Positions 14,621 to 23,409 are shown, numbered from the stretch's first letter. The stretch is DNA of 48,465 nucleotides from Rikenellaceae bacterium (GCA_017463585.1 JAFTOX010000026.1:1-48465); one strand, 5' to 3'. Translations and numbers: made by a program. The notes: generated by a model from the sequence alone, not told the origin.

Positions 14621-15016
14621 CTACTTGCGCGGAAACTCGATATAGATCGTTGCGCCGCCCCATTGGTTGACGGTGTGGGGTTTGGCGTAGACCTCGCCCT
14701 CGGGGGTGCGGATTGTGACCTCGACCTCGAACGGCGGACTCTGGCTGACGATACGCGAGGCGGGGAGCGTGTTGGCTACAATATATATATATAGTTCGAA
14801 CTCGACGCAGGGTGTGGTGTCGAGCGTGAGGTGTCGGCGTGCGTCGGTCGAGGGGGTGAATGTGTTGCCGTCGGTGTCGCCGCGCGAGATGAGGTGAATG
14901 TAGTCGCCCTCGGTGCCGTCGCCCGTGCGGCAGCGCCCCATCATAAAGACATTGTAGCGTGACCACTCGCCAAAATCGGTGGTCAGGTGGATCGAATATG
15001 TAGTCAAGTCGCCCAT
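14621..15016 (-). CDS. Hypothetical protein, beta-rich
   Basis: 131 residues from ATG 15016 (MGDLTTYSIHLTTDFG). Strand-rich composition with no signal peptide. A Pro/Glu segment (PPFEVEVTIRTPEGEVYAKPH) and a final WGGATIYIEFPRK suggest a small beta-sandwich. No family is recognised. A minus-strand -7 box TAAATTTG (15047 to 15040) lies 24 bases upstream. It ends 4 bases from the convergent pseudouridine synthase gene. Confidence 0.6.
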   Translation of the reverse strand: MGDLTTYSIHLTTDFGEWSRYNVFMMGRCRTGDGTEGDYIHLISRGDTDGNTFTPSTDARRHLTLDTTPCVEFELYIYIVANTLPASRIVSQSPPFEVEVTIRTPEGEVYAKPHTVNQWGGATIYIEFPRK

Positions 15017-15089
15017 AATCAAAATTTGGTTTGGAGGTACAAATTTACAAACTAAATGTCGAAAATTTTGCTATTTCCGTGTAAATGTG

Positions 15090-15097
15090 TACCTTTG
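15090..15097 (+). promoter_or_regulatory. Promoter of DUF177-rpmF-plsX-fabH
   Basis: TACCTTTG lies 19 bases before the DUF177 start, giving a very short leader. The divergent -7 box of the hypothetical gene is at 15047-15040. Confidence 0.65.
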
Positions 15098-15116
15098 TAG
15101 CCTATTTGCAGTCAAA

Positions 15117-15683
15117 ATGGAGATTTTGAAGCGATATATTGTGCCCTTTAAGGGACTGAAAATTGGCGTTCATCAATTCGATTTCGAGGTCGATGACGCT
15201 CTGTTTCAGGCGTTTGAGGGCTCGGAGGTGAAGCGCGGTGCAGCCAAGGTGATCGTCGAGGTGACCAAGGCAGCGTCGATGCTCACTCTCGACGTGCAAA
15301 TTCGTGGAGAGGTGGTCGTTGAGTGCGATCGCTGCCTTGATGACTGCATTTTGCCGATCGATTTTGAGGATCAAATTCACGTAAAATTTGCGGAGGAGGA
15401 GATTGAATTCGACGGCGAGGTTCTCTGGTTGAATCCGAGCGAGGGCGAGGTTGAGTTGGGTCGTTACATCTACGACAGCATTATGCTCAGCCTGCCGTAC
15501 AGCCGCGTTCACGCCGAGGGCGACTGCAACCCCGATATGTTGGCACGTTTCACGACGGTCAGCGAGGAGGAGTTTGAGCAGATGGCCGAGGCAGCCGAGC
15601 GCGACGAGGAGCTCGATGAGGCCAACCGCGAGCAGTGGGCCAAGCTGGCAGCGCTGAAAGCGGAGATGGAGAACAACAAGTAG
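15117..15683 (+). CDS. DUF177 (YceD-like) protein
   Basis: 188 residues. It has the DUF177 core VVVECDRCLDDCILPIDFEDQ (about 67-87) and a C-terminal acidic tail. The family is linked with 23S rRNA accumulation in plants and E. coli. It is almost always next to rpmF and the plsX-fabH pair, as here. The protein is cytosolic. The 164-base gap to rpmF has no clear terminator, so readthrough is likely. Confidence 0.9.
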   Translation: MEILKRYIVPFKGLKIGVHQFDFEVDDALFQAFEGSEVKRGAAKVIVEVTKAASMLTLDVQIRGEVVVECDRCLDDCILPIDFEDQIHVKFAEEEIEFDGEVLWLNPSEGEVELGRYIYDSIMLSLPYSRVHAEGDCNPDMLARFTTVSEEEFEQMAEAAERDEELDEANREQWAKLAALKAEMENNK

Positions 15684-15847
15684 ATCACAACGGGCTGAAA
15701 AAAGTTGCGAGCAATACGTTGCCGAGCGTTGTCGATCAGAGGCGAGGAAGTTCGTGGAGGAGAGGGTCGTGAGATCCGTAAGTACGAACAGGCTACCATT
15801 AGTAAGAGAGAAGGAGAGAAAGTTAAACTTTATAAATTAATTGACAA

Positions 15848-16033
15848 ATGGCACATCCTAAACACAAAGTATCGTCGACTCGACGAGACAAGAGAAGAAC
15901 CCACTACAAGGCGGTTGTTCCTACTGTTGCTGTATGCTCGAACTGCGGCGCGGCTACCCTCTACCACCGCGTATGCCCCGAGTGCGGTTTCTACCGCGGC
16001 AAGCTGGCCATCGAGAAGAAGGCTGAGGAATAG
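15848..16033 (+). CDS. rpmF: 50S ribosomal protein L32
   Basis: 61 residues. The start MAHPKHKVSSTRRDKRRTHYKA is typical of L32, and four cysteines (C30, C33, C43, C46) form the zinc ribbon. It is followed by a hairpin with T-tract that may reduce, rather than fully stop, transcription into plsX. Confidence 0.97.
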   Translation: MAHPKHKVSSTRRDKRRTHYKAVVPTVAVCSNCGAATLYHRVCPECGFYRGKLAIEKKAEE

Positions 16034-16050
16034 ACCTCCACAAATTTCTT

Positions 16051-16081
16051 GCCTCTCACCGCTATGGTGCGAGGCTTTTTT
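16051..16081 (+). terminator. Hairpin between rpmF and plsX
   Basis: GCCTC-T-CACC pairs with GGTG-C-GAGGC, then six T. Because plsX follows in only about 25 bases with no evident promoter, this probably acts as a partial terminator/attenuator. Confidence 0.75.
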
Positions 16082-16104
16082 GCTAACCTTAAAATCGATA
16101 CATT

Positions 16105-17058
16105 ATGTATAAAATAGGTATTGATGCAATGGGTGGCGACTTTGCTCCCGAGGCAGCTGTAATGGGCGCTATTGCGGCCGCAGCAGCCATCGGTGAGGAT
16201 TGTCGTATCGTGTTGTTTGGTGCGAAGGATCAGATCGAGGAGATTCTCAACCGCGAGAATTGCCCTCTGTCGACGTTTGATATCGTACCGACAACCGAGG
16301 TGATCGAGATGTCGGATCACCCCGCAAAGGCTTTTACTCAAAAGCCCAATTCGAGTATTTCGGTCGGCTTTGGCTATATGGCCAAGGGCCTTATCGACGG
16401 TTTTGCAAGCGCCGGCAGCACCGGTGCTATGATGGTTGGCTCGATGTATGCAGTCAAACCCATCGAAGGCGTCATTCGTCCGACTATCTCGTCGTTGATC
16501 CCCACGATTACGGGCCGTTCGGGTCTGATGCTTGACGTGGGTCTGAATGTCGATTGCAAGCCTGAGGTGCTGTACCAATATGCAATTCTGGGTAGTACCT
16601 ATGCGCAGTATGTGCTTGGTATTGAGAGCCCCCGCGTGGCTCTGCTCAACATCGGCGAGGAGCGCGAGAAGGGTAATGCGCAGGCAAAAGCAGCACACGA
16701 AATGCTGGCAGACAATAAAGGCGAGTTCAATTTCGTTGGTAATATCGAGGGCACGCAGCTCTTCACGGGCAAGGTTGCCGATGTGGTCGTTTGCGACGGC
16801 TTTATGGGCAACGTGGTGTTGAAGCAGGCAGAGAGTATGTACCACATCTTGAAGAAGATGGGTGTTGAGAATGCCTTCCTCGATGGTATGAACTACGAAA
16901 CAGTAGGTGGTACGCCGGTTCTGGGTATCAATGCTCCGGTTGTGATCGGTCACGGTTGCTCTACTCCCTTGGCAATCAAGAATATGATCCTCCAAACCGA
17001 GAAGCAGGTCAAGGCAGATCTGGCGAGCAAACTTAAACAAGTTATAAAGGAAAATTAA
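16105..17058 (+). CDS. plsX: Phosphate acyltransferase PlsX
   Basis: 317 residues. The start [14 protein letters not shown] is diagnostic, and conserved blocks follow: [26 protein letters not shown] and [14 protein letters not shown]. It converts acyl-ACP and phosphate to acyl-phosphate, feeding PlsY in glycerophospholipid synthesis at the inner membrane. The stop TAA and the fabH ATG overlap by one base (TAATG), so the two are translationally coupled. Confidence 0.97.
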   Translation: MYKIGIDAMGGDFAPEAAVMGAIAAAAAIGEDCRIVLFGAKDQIEEILNRENCPLSTFDIVPTTEVIEMSDHPAKAFTQKPNSSISVGFGYMAKGLIDGFASAGSTGAMMVGSMYAVKPIEGVIRPTISSLIPTITGRSGLMLDVGLNVDCKPEVLYQYAILGSTYAQYVLGIESPRVALLNIGEEREKGNAQAKAAHEMLADNKGEFNFVGNIEGTQLFTGKVADVVVCDGFMGNVVLKQAESMYHILKKMGVENAFLDGMNYETVGGTPVLGINAPVVIGHGCSTPLAIKNMILQTEKQVKADLASKLKQVIKEN

Positions 17059-18071
17059 TGAGCAAAAAAATTACAGCTGCAATTACCGGTGTAGGAGCCT
17101 ATCTCCCCGACTACATTCTCGATAATGACGAGCTGAGCCGTATGGTCGATACCTCGGACGAGTGGATTATGACTCGTATCGGTATCAAGACCCGTCACAT
17201 ATTGAAGGACCCGACAAAGGCCTCTTCGTATATGGGCTCGATGGCCGTAAAAGATCTGCTCGAAAAGACGGGTACCGATCCCGAAGAGATCGACTTGGTA
17301 ATTTGCGCAACCGTGACTCCCGATATGTTCTTCCCCTCGACGGGCAATATGATCGCATATCAGGCAGGTTGCAAGAATGCATTTGCATTTGATATGTCGG
17401 CAGCTTGCAGCGGCTTTATGTTCGCGCTGGCAACCGGCAGTAAGTATATCGAAACAGGCGCTTGTAAGAAGGTAGTCATTGTCGGCACCGACAAGATGTC
17501 GTCGATTGTCGACTATAACGACCGCGCAACGTGTCCCATCTTTGGTGATGGTTCGGGCGCAGTGCTGTTGGAGCCTAATGAGGAGGGCTTGGGTGTGATC
17601 GATCACATTCTGCACTCGGACGGCTCGGGCGAGAAACACCTCTATATGAAGGCAGGTGGTTCGTTGAACCCCGCAACGCACGAAACCGTGTCGAACAATT
17701 GGCATACGATCACCCAGGAGGGTCAGGCAGTGTTCAAGGCTGCGGTATCGAATATGGCCGACGTGGCGGTTGAGATGATGGAGCGTCACAACCTCACCTC
17801 GGACGACATTCGCTACTTGGTTCCTCACCAGGCTAACCTGCGCATCATCGATGCAACGGCAAAGCGTATGGGCTTGGAGCGTGAGAAGTGTATGATCAAC
17901 ATCGATAAGTACGGCAATACGACCACCGCAACCCTTCCGTTGTGTATGTGGGACTACGAGAGCCGCTTGAAGAAGGGCGATAACCTGATTCTTGCTGCGT
18001 TTGGTGGCGGATTCACTTGGGGATCGATCTACTTGAAGTGGGCTTACGACGGCGGTAACTTCTCGAAGTAA
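17058..18071 (+). CDS. fabH: 3-oxoacyl-ACP synthase III (FabH)
   Basis: 337 residues. The catalytic triad is visible: C117 in SAACSGF, H257 in VPHQANLRI, and N287 in [11 protein letters not shown]. It condenses acetyl-CoA with malonyl-ACP to start fatty-acid synthesis. It is coupled to plsX. Confidence 0.97.
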   Translation: MSKKITAAITGVGAYLPDYILDNDELSRMVDTSDEWIMTRIGIKTRHILKDPTKASSYMGSMAVKDLLEKTGTDPEEIDLVICATVTPDMFFPSTGNMIAYQAGCKNAFAFDMSAACSGFMFALATGSKYIETGACKKVVIVGTDKMSSIVDYNDRATCPIFGDGSGAVLLEPNEEGLGVIDHILHSDGSGEKHLYMKAGGSLNPATHETVSNNWHTITQEGQAVFKAAVSNMADVAVEMMERHNLTSDDIRYLVPHQANLRIIDATAKRMGLEREKCMINIDKYGNTTTATLPLCMWDYESRLKKGDNLILAAFGGGFTWGSIYLKWAYDGGNFSK

Positions 18072-18095
18072 GGCACTTACGAGTGCACGACTCTT

Positions 18096-18168
18096 GACGG
18101 CAGACTTGGGGCGAGCTTTCAAATTCATAGGGGGAAGGCAACCTTATATAGTCTGTCGTCATTTTTTT
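18096..18168 (+). terminator. Possible fabH terminator with a long loop
   Basis: GACGGCAGAC (18096-18105) pairs with GTCTGTCGTC (18151-18160) with one wobble, and seven T follow. The 45-base loop is unusually long, and the T-tract abuts the tRNA. It might instead be a processing structure of a fabH-tRNA transcript. Confidence 0.4.
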
Positions 18169-18169
18169 G

Positions 18170-18239
18170 GCCTCATAGTTCAAGGGATAGAACGAGGGTT
18201 TCCTAAACCCTAAATTCGCGTTCGAGTCGCGGTGGGGCT
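18170..18239 (+). tRNA. tRNA-Arg (anticodon CCT)
   Basis: Cloverleaf by eye: acceptor GCCTCAT with GTGGGGC (wobble pairs), anticodon stem AGGGT/ACCCT with loop TTCCTAA, T-arm TCGCG-TTCGAGT-CGCGG. CCA is not encoded. Confidence 0.9.
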
Positions 18240-18253
18240 ACACCGTTTTTTTG

Positions 18254-18290
18254 ACGAGCTGCTCGTGGATACGGGCGGCTCGTTTTTTTT
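18254..18290 (+). terminator. Terminator after tRNA-Arg
   Basis: ACGAGCTGC pairs with GCGGCTCGT (9 bp with one wobble), followed by eight T. Confidence 0.85.
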
Positions 18291-18312
18291 GTTCTCAGGG
18301 TGTGATTTTCAG

Positions 18313-19005
18313 TTAGTTGCGTTTGTCTACTAGGCGGTAGCCGATTCCTCGTACGCTGATAATTTCGACATCGGAGTCGGCGGCGAAGTGGCGACGCAAA
18401 CGCGAAATATAGACATTCAGACTGCGCAGATTAAAGAAATTATCGTCGCCCCACAGCTCGCGCAGCAATCCAGCAGCCTCGATCGTCACACCCTTTTGGC
18501 GGCACAAGCGGAGCAAAACCGCTGCCTCGCGCGGTGCGAGAACGATTGACTCGCCTCCGATGGAGAGCGTTGAGTTACGTGTATCGAACTGATACTGACC
18601 AATTTGGAACTCCGTGTCGGAATCCTCCGCCTGCTCCATACGCCCCGCAAGTGCCTGCACACGCACGATCAACTCGTCGATTGCGAAGGGCTTGCGCAGA
18701 AAGTCGTTACCGCCCACCTTGAATCCCTGCACCACATCTTCGGTCGCCGAGCGCGCGGTGAGAAAGAGCACGGGGACGTTGCGCCCCTCGCTCCGCAGTC
18801 GGCGGGTGAGCGAAAATCCGTCCAAACGAGGCATCATCACGTCGGTCACAATCACGTCGAAATGGTCGGCGCGAGCCATTTGCAGCGCTTGCTCGCCGTT
18901 GTACGCCAACGACACATCGAAGCCACGATCGGTGAGCGTGTCGCTCAGGATCTCGGCCAACATCTGCTCGTCTTCGGCAAGGAGTATGCGGATTTTATTG
19001 CTCAT
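18313..19005 (-). CDS. OmpR/PhoB-family response regulator
   Basis: 230 residues. The receiver domain shows acidic pair E11-D12, phospho-acceptor D55 in VIVTDVMMPR, T83 and K105. The C-terminal winged helix spans about 130-228 (LAPREAAVLLRLC, LNVYISRLRRHF, VRGIGYRLVDK). It is the partner of the kinase encoded upstream, whose gene overlaps its start by 11 bases. Likely target: the phased repeats at 20281-20320 (inference). Confidence 0.95.
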   Translation of the reverse strand: MSNKIRILLAEDEQMLAEILSDTLTDRGFDVSLAYNGEQALQMARADHFDVIVTDVMMPRLDGFSLTRRLRSEGRNVPVLFLTARSATEDVVQGFKVGGNDFLRKPFAIDELIVRVQALAGRMEQAEDSDTEFQIGQYQFDTRNSTLSIGGESIVLAPREAAVLLRLCRQKGVTIEAAGLLRELWGDDNFFNLRSLNVYISRLRRHFAADSDVEIISVRGIGYRLVDKRN

Positions 19006-20239
19006 TATCAGGGAGTTTGATGATTATGGTTGTGCCGTGTCCCGTGCGACTTTCGATGTCGATCTGCCCACGGTGTGCCTCGATCACTTGACGTGCATAG
19101 TACAGCCCCAACCCATATCCGCGCGGACGTTGCAGATCGCCCGACGGCACACGATAGAACTTCTCGAAGAGGTGGGGGAGGTGCTCGCGTGCAATGCCAC
19201 AGCCGTTGTCGGCAACACGAATCTCGGTGGTGCGGTTGCGTTTTTCGGCTGAGAGAGTTATGCGAATCGGTCGCCCTCCATATTTCAAAGCGTTGTCAAT
19301 CAGCGTGGTAACGACACTTTGCAGATGATAGCGATCGGCCGCAATGACCACCGTTTCGTCGCACTCGATCACTAAGTCAGCTTGCTCGACGCCGCTCAAC
19401 TGCGTAGTCTCGACAATCTGCTCAAACATCTCACGCATAGCTACTTGCCCGATCGAGAGCTTGGCTTGTCGCCCCTCGACCGACACGGTCAGAATGCGCT
19501 CGACCATTGCGGACAGTTGCGAGAGCTGAGCCTCGACAATTTCGAGGTAGCGGCTGCGGCGCTCGATGTCGGCATCGGCCGAGAAGTTGCGCATTGCGTC
19601 GGTTGCAGCTACGGCGACCGAGATCGGAGTTTTCAGCTCGTGGGTGATGTTGTGGGTGAAATCGCGGCGCATTTGTTCGATGGTGCGCTGGCGGAACATC
19701 GTGCGTATCAGATAGATAAGCACCACGCTCAGCAGCAGAACGATCACCACCGACGAGGCCAACAATCCCCACATCTGCCCGAAAAATGCGCGGTGGGGCA
19801 CCTCGATCGTCAGTCGCAGACCGAACATCGCGTCGTCGTCGATCTCGATGAGCGTAACCATCGGGTTGCGGATCGTGGCAGCGTCGCCACGGTGCATCAT
19901 CACGCGCGAGGAGGCGGTGAGGTCGAGCACTTCGGCTGCGTATGGCTGTAAAGCGTCCAATTCCAAGAGGTTAGGCTCGAAATAGAAGGCAAATTCGTCG
20001 AGGTCGATTTTGATCTGCTCGGCGGCGACCAACCCCGGGATTGCGTCCATTCGGAAGGCTTTGTAGATCGACTTGTAGGTTGCCGATTCGACTCGGCGCT
20101 CGAAATCTTCGACCTGGTTGCGATACATTTGCCAACCCCAAAAGCATTGAACCACAGCGAGTAATACCAACGACGCGACGACTACCACCGAGATTCGGCG
20201 GAAGAACGATTGCGATATTTGGCTCTTCGGGGCTTTCAT
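18995..20239 (-). CDS. Sensor histidine kinase
   Basis: 414 residues. TM1 about 15-36, periplasmic sensor of about 115 residues, TM2 about 155-178. The dimerisation/phospho-acceptor helix has H200 in ITHELKTPIS, followed by N-box TLIDNALKYGG, G1 VADNGCGIA and G2 GYGLGLYYAR. Only one ATG is plausible. The minus-strand -7 box TACCTTTG (20253-20246) is just 7 bases before it, so the mRNA may be nearly leaderless. It forms an operon with the response regulator. Confidence 0.95.
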   Translation of the reverse strand: MKAPKSQISQSFFRRISVVVVASLVLLAVVQCFWGWQMYRNQVEDFERRVESATYKSIYKAFRMDAIPGLVAAEQIKIDLDEFAFYFEPNLLELDALQPYAAEVLDLTASSRVMMHRGDAATIRNPMVTLIEIDDDAMFGLRLTIEVPHRAFFGQMWGLLASSVVIVLLLSVVLIYLIRTMFRQRTIEQMRRDFTHNITHELKTPISVAVAATDAMRNFSADADIERRSRYLEIVEAQLSQLSAMVERILTVSVEGRQAKLSIGQVAMREMFEQIVETTQLSGVEQADLVIECDETVVIAADRYHLQSVVTTLIDNALKYGGRPIRITLSAEKRNRTTEIRVADNGCGIAREHLPHLFEKFYRVPSGDLQRPRGYGLGLYYARQVIEAHRGQIDIESRTGHGTTIIIKLPDNEQ

Positions 20240-20245
20240 TTATTA

Positions 20246-20253
20246 CAAAGGTA
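20246..20253 (-). promoter_or_regulatory. Promoter of the two-component operon
   Basis: TACCTTTG read on the minus strand, ending 6 bases before the start codon of the kinase. Transcription would begin at or very near the ATG. Confidence 0.6.
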
Positions 20254-20280
20254 GTGAAAAGTTCGGCTCGCGCAACGGTG

Positions 20281-20320
20281 TTAACATTTGTTAACATTTC
20301 TTAACACTTCGTTCACGTTC
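20281..20320. promoter_or_regulatory. Four 10-bp phased direct repeats, probable response-regulator operator
   Basis: TTAACATTTG, TTAACATTTC, TTAACACTTC and GTTCACGTTC follow one another with an exact 10-base period. OmpR/PhoB-type regulators bind such head-to-tail repeats on one helix face. They lie between the kinase gene and the divergent plug-like gene, ending 18 bases before the -7 box of the latter. This is the place of an activator that replaces a -33 element. Confidence 0.7.
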
Positions 20321-20338
20321 TTTGGGCGAAAAGTGTGC

Positions 20339-20346
20339 TATCTTTG
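20339..20346 (+). promoter_or_regulatory. Promoter of the plug-like gene
   Basis: TATCTTTG is a perfect -7 box. No TTG lies at the usual 20-base distance; the phased repeats occupy that place. Confidence 0.65.
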
Positions 20347-20396
20347 CTCTCGGAAAAACCGGTTTCCACACACGAAATTTTCACAAACTAAAACGA

Positions 20397-20969
20397 ATGA
20401 ACACAATGAAAAAGTATTTGATTATGGTCGTCTTTGCGATGGCAGCTTTCGCGGCGACTGCACAGGAGAAGAGCAACAAGATGTTATATGTTATTGATGG
20501 TAAGGTGGTTAGTAAAGCCGAGGTGGACGCGCTGCCGTCGAGCGATGTGCGCAACATCAATGTGGTTAAGGGCGTCGAGGGCGTTACGTTGATTACCACC
20601 GTGGCGGCGACAAGCCCGTTGGGTGAGGTGGTTGTGGTCGGTACGGCAGGGGAGCCGATGAAGCCCAACCTCGAACGCACGTCGGTTACGGTCGATGAGA
20701 ACACGAAGGTGGTTCGCATCAGAAGCGAAAAGCAGAAAGAGGGCGAGCCGCGCGAGGTGAAGACGTTCGTGATGAGTGGTAAGGCGAAGGCGGGCGATCC
20801 GCTGATCATAACCGTAACGGCCGATGGTAAAAAGCAGGTAATCAAGGATATGGATAAGATCGAGCCTCAGCAGATCAAGGCAATAACCGTTCTTAAAGAT
20901 TCGAGCGCGCAATCCTACACGGAGTATGGCGACGTCAGCAATGGTGTGATTATTATCGAGATGAAATAG
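20397..20969 (+). CDS. Secreted protein with two TonB-plug-like segments
   Basis: 190 residues from ATG 20397 (ATG 20406 also possible). A signal peptide (KKYLIMVVFAMAAFAATAQ) is followed by a plug-like segment MLYVIDGKVVSKAEVDALPSSDVRNINVVKG. A second plug-like segment at the C-terminus is IEPQQIKAITVLKDSSAQSYTEYGDVSNGVIIIEMK. Both resemble the part of TonB receptors around LYVVDG...IESI.VLKD...YG..G..GVI.I. No barrel follows, so it cannot be a receptor. It may be a periplasmic partner of a receptor or of the kinase. Divergent from the two-component system and probably controlled by it. Confidence 0.75.
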   Translation: MNTMKKYLIMVVFAMAAFAATAQEKSNKMLYVIDGKVVSKAEVDALPSSDVRNINVVKGVEGVTLITTVAATSPLGEVVVVGTAGEPMKPNLERTSVTVDENTKVVRIRSEKQKEGEPREVKTFVMSGKAKAGDPLIITVTADGKKQVIKDMDKIEPQQIKAITVLKDSSAQSYTEYGDVSNGVIIIEMK

Positions 20970-20993
20970 AGCGTCTTACGCCGAAAAACGAGA

Positions 20994-21022
20994 GGACTAC
21001 CTTGTGCGGGTAGCCCTTTTTT
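20994..21022 (+). terminator. Terminator of the plug-like gene
   Basis: GGACTACC pairs with GGGTAGCCC with one mismatch, followed by six T. Confidence 0.8.
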
Positions 21023-21312
21023 AATTCAAAATTCAAAATTCAAGATTCAAAATTTTACTTTGCTATCATTGAATTTGAACGCGCGACCGAAAACAGCAAA
21101 ACCCGCCCATATAGCAGGCGCACACTCGCGGTCTGGGGCGGTCGCCCAAAGGGCGAGCCCGCGAGTGTGTCAAAATCGTAGATTCTGCCAATTTAGATTC
21201 CTCGCTTTCGCTCTGAAAGATAGAGTGAAGAACGTTAAGCGGTTACGGGTTTTGCAAATGGATTACAATTCGCACGACCGAAAACAGCAAAACCCGCCCT
21301 TCGGCGGGGGGG
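21023..21312. repeat. Intergenic repeat region, copy A, with large palindrome
   Basis: It starts with the AT repeat (AATTCAAAATTC... to about 21055) that recurs at 33556-33584 and 34723-34762. A 25-base exact direct repeat beginning CGACCGAAAACAGC lies at 21084-21108 and 21275-21299. Between them a hairpin with arms CACACTCGCG (21121-21130) and CGCGAGTGTG (21160-21169) carries an inner TCGCCC/GGGCGA stem. No gene is visible in about 340 bases. Confidence 0.75.
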
Positions 21313-23409
21313 CTATCGGGTGGCAATGCGCTCGCCGAGAGCGTGCAGATCCTCCACACCGCAAACCTCGGTCGAATTCTCGCCAATCCAACCATTCTGC
21401 TGATTGACTCCGCTATAAATCTTGATGAAATCTATACCGCTGAGCGTCACTGCTTTACCCTCGCTATCGACCGCCCAATCAATGTCGATCGAGGCGTCGT
21501 CAGCCGTATTCTTATCGTTGTCGGCATAGCCGTAGCCGAACTTGTAAAGCACGAAATTGGTGCCCTTGCCGCTCGTGTCGATGCCGTTTTGGGGCAGGCG
21601 CGAACCGCTGAAAACGAGCGAGTCGGCGTCGATCCACTGCGGGAAATAGCTCTGCAAGTGGTACTCGTTTTTGTCCATATAGCCCTCTTTTTGTTTGTTG
21701 TCCACCCAGCGAATGTAGTTCTCGGTCGCAACCTCAGGCTCGCTTGCGGGACGATAGTAAGTAATCTGATAATCAGAGTAGAACGCCACGTCCAAGCCCG
21801 CTTTTTGAGCCAACGGGTAGAAGGCTTCGGACTTCACGTCGCGGTGTGCGCTGCCCGCAATTTCGTACCACTCGTCGTCGGGCAGACCGTTGCCGTTGGC
21901 GTCGCGCGCAACCATAATAATGCCCGGCTCGCTGCTGCCGCCAATGGGATCGGTGGGCGAGGCGGTGCCACTATAAAAGGCGTTGCCCAGCACACGGAAA
22001 TCGCGTAAACCGCTGACATTGGGGATTGTATGGTCGAAACCGACAACCACATAGCCGCCATAACCGCCGAGTGAAATCTGACTGCGGGCGTTGTTGCCGA
22101 TGGCGGCGAGCACCTTCGCATTCATCTTCTCCTGCGTGTCGCCCGCCTCGTATTTGGGCAGCTCATTGACGAACTGACCGACCGCGGGACGATAGTCGAA
22201 CACGCTGGTAATGTAGGGGTTAGTGTCGTTTTGGTCGGGGTTGGTGTTGGTCGTGGGTTTCAGTCGGCGGTGCGTGAAGGCGATATGCGCGGGAATGTCG
22301 CCCGTCGTAACCGACCATTGGCGCACGCCGTCGGCATTGTAGCAGTGGAGCTTGCCGGGGGTTACGTAATCGCCCGCATCGGTAACCAAAATATCGCGAG
22401 TCTCGGGATTGACCGCTACGCCGTAGGGCACCACAATCTGACTCTCCGTGCCGTCCTTAATGAAATGACGATCAACCACTTCGCGTGAGACGAGATTGAC
22501 AATCGCGTAGCTGATCGAGTGCTTCTGTGCCTGCTTGTCGAAGGCGTTGCTATAAACATAGAGCGAGTCTCCCAAGCGGGTCATATTGCCCACGGGAAGG
22601 TCGAGTTTAGTTGCTACTTGGTCGGTGCGGGTGTCGATAGCGTAGAGCGCCGACTGCTTGCTGTAGTAGTCGCCGCGCGAGCTGACCCAAAGGTAGCCAT
22701 AGCGATCGAGTTCGAGGCGGTGCAGATTGATCGCCACCTCGATACGTTTCAGCTCGGTGAAAGTCGCAAGATCGATGACCGAAACCGTTGTGTCATAGTT
22801 CGGTACGCGGTATCCGCCCGAATTGGCGACATAGAGTCGATCGCCCACAACGGCCATCTCCTCGGGCTGGTACCCGACTACACATTCGCCCACGATCGAG
22901 AGGGTTGCGGTGTCGATTTTGACCACCTTGCCGGGGCGCGCATTGGGATCGATCTGCACGGGACCCGCATACGAACTGACGTAGGCGAAACCCTTGTCGA
23001 AGGTGATGTAGCGGCAGTTTGCGATCGAGATCGCGCCGATATGCTCGGCGGTTGAGAGGTTCATCACCTCGACCAGATTCGAGCAGTTGATGACGGCATA
23101 CAGACGCTCGCCATAGACTTGCAGGTCGTTGCCCACGTCGCCCAACTCCTTGACAACGTTGGGGTTACGCTGCGGAAAGATGTTGCACGAATACTCGCCC
23201 GTCTCATAATCGAAGTAGTCAAGCGTGGCCTTGTTGCTACCCATATTCCCCTCGTTAAGCAGGAAGAATCCCTTCACATCGCCCACCATCGGATCGGGGT
23301 AGGTTACGATGGTCTGGTCGGGTGGCAGGATCGGCTCGTACTCCTCGCGGCAGCCCGCCAATGTCAGCACCAAAAGGCTGATTACTAATAACTTGTCAAA
23401 GGTTTTCAT
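21313..23409 (-). CDS. BtuG-like surface lipoprotein: beta-propeller plus extra domain
   Basis: 698 residues from ATG 23409; a longer upstream frame is only antisense of the receptor gene. The lipobox is LTLAGC. Residues about 30-370 show YncE-type propeller blades (GFFLLNEGNMGSNKATLDYFD, VYGERLYAVINCSNLVEVMN, VVGDRLYVANSGGYRVPNYDTTVSVIDLATF). About 400-698 is a second domain (ISLGGYGGYVVVGFDHTI, GIIMVARDANGNGLPDDEWYEIAGS). It overlaps the BtuB-like gene by 4 bases (ATGA) and is under the cobalamin riboswitch. This fits BtuG, the surface protein that captures cobalamin and passes it to BtuB. The extra domain is unassigned. Confidence 0.85.
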   Translation of the reverse strand: MKTFDKLLVISLLVLTLAGCREEYEPILPPDQTIVTYPDPMVGDVKGFFLLNEGNMGSNKATLDYFDYETGEYSCNIFPQRNPNVVKELGDVGNDLQVYGERLYAVINCSNLVEVMNLSTAEHIGAISIANCRYITFDKGFAYVSSYAGPVQIDPNARPGKVVKIDTATLSIVGECVVGYQPEEMAVVGDRLYVANSGGYRVPNYDTTVSVIDLATFTELKRIEVAINLHRLELDRYGYLWVSSRGDYYSKQSALYAIDTRTDQVATKLDLPVGNMTRLGDSLYVYSNAFDKQAQKHSISYAIVNLVSREVVDRHFIKDGTESQIVVPYGVAVNPETRDILVTDAGDYVTPGKLHCYNADGVRQWSVTTGDIPAHIAFTHRRLKPTTNTNPDQNDTNPYITSVFDYRPAVGQFVNELPKYEAGDTQEKMNAKVLAAIGNNARSQISLGGYGGYVVVGFDHTIPNVSGLRDFRVLGNAFYSGTASPTDPIGGSSEPGIIMVARDANGNGLPDDEWYEIAGSAHRDVKSEAFYPLAQKAGLDVAFYSDYQITYYRPASEPEVATENYIRWVDNKQKEGYMDKNEYHLQSYFPQWIDADSLVFSGSRLPQNGIDTSGKGTNFVLYKFGYGYADNDKNTADDASIDIDWAVDSEGKAVTLSGIDFIKIYSGVNQQNGWIGENSTEVCGVEDLHALGERIATR

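Noticed and set aside
15991..18128. Two long minus-strand frames opposite plsX and fabH
   Set aside because: Antisense shadows; the plus-strand genes carry complete active sites and operon spacing.
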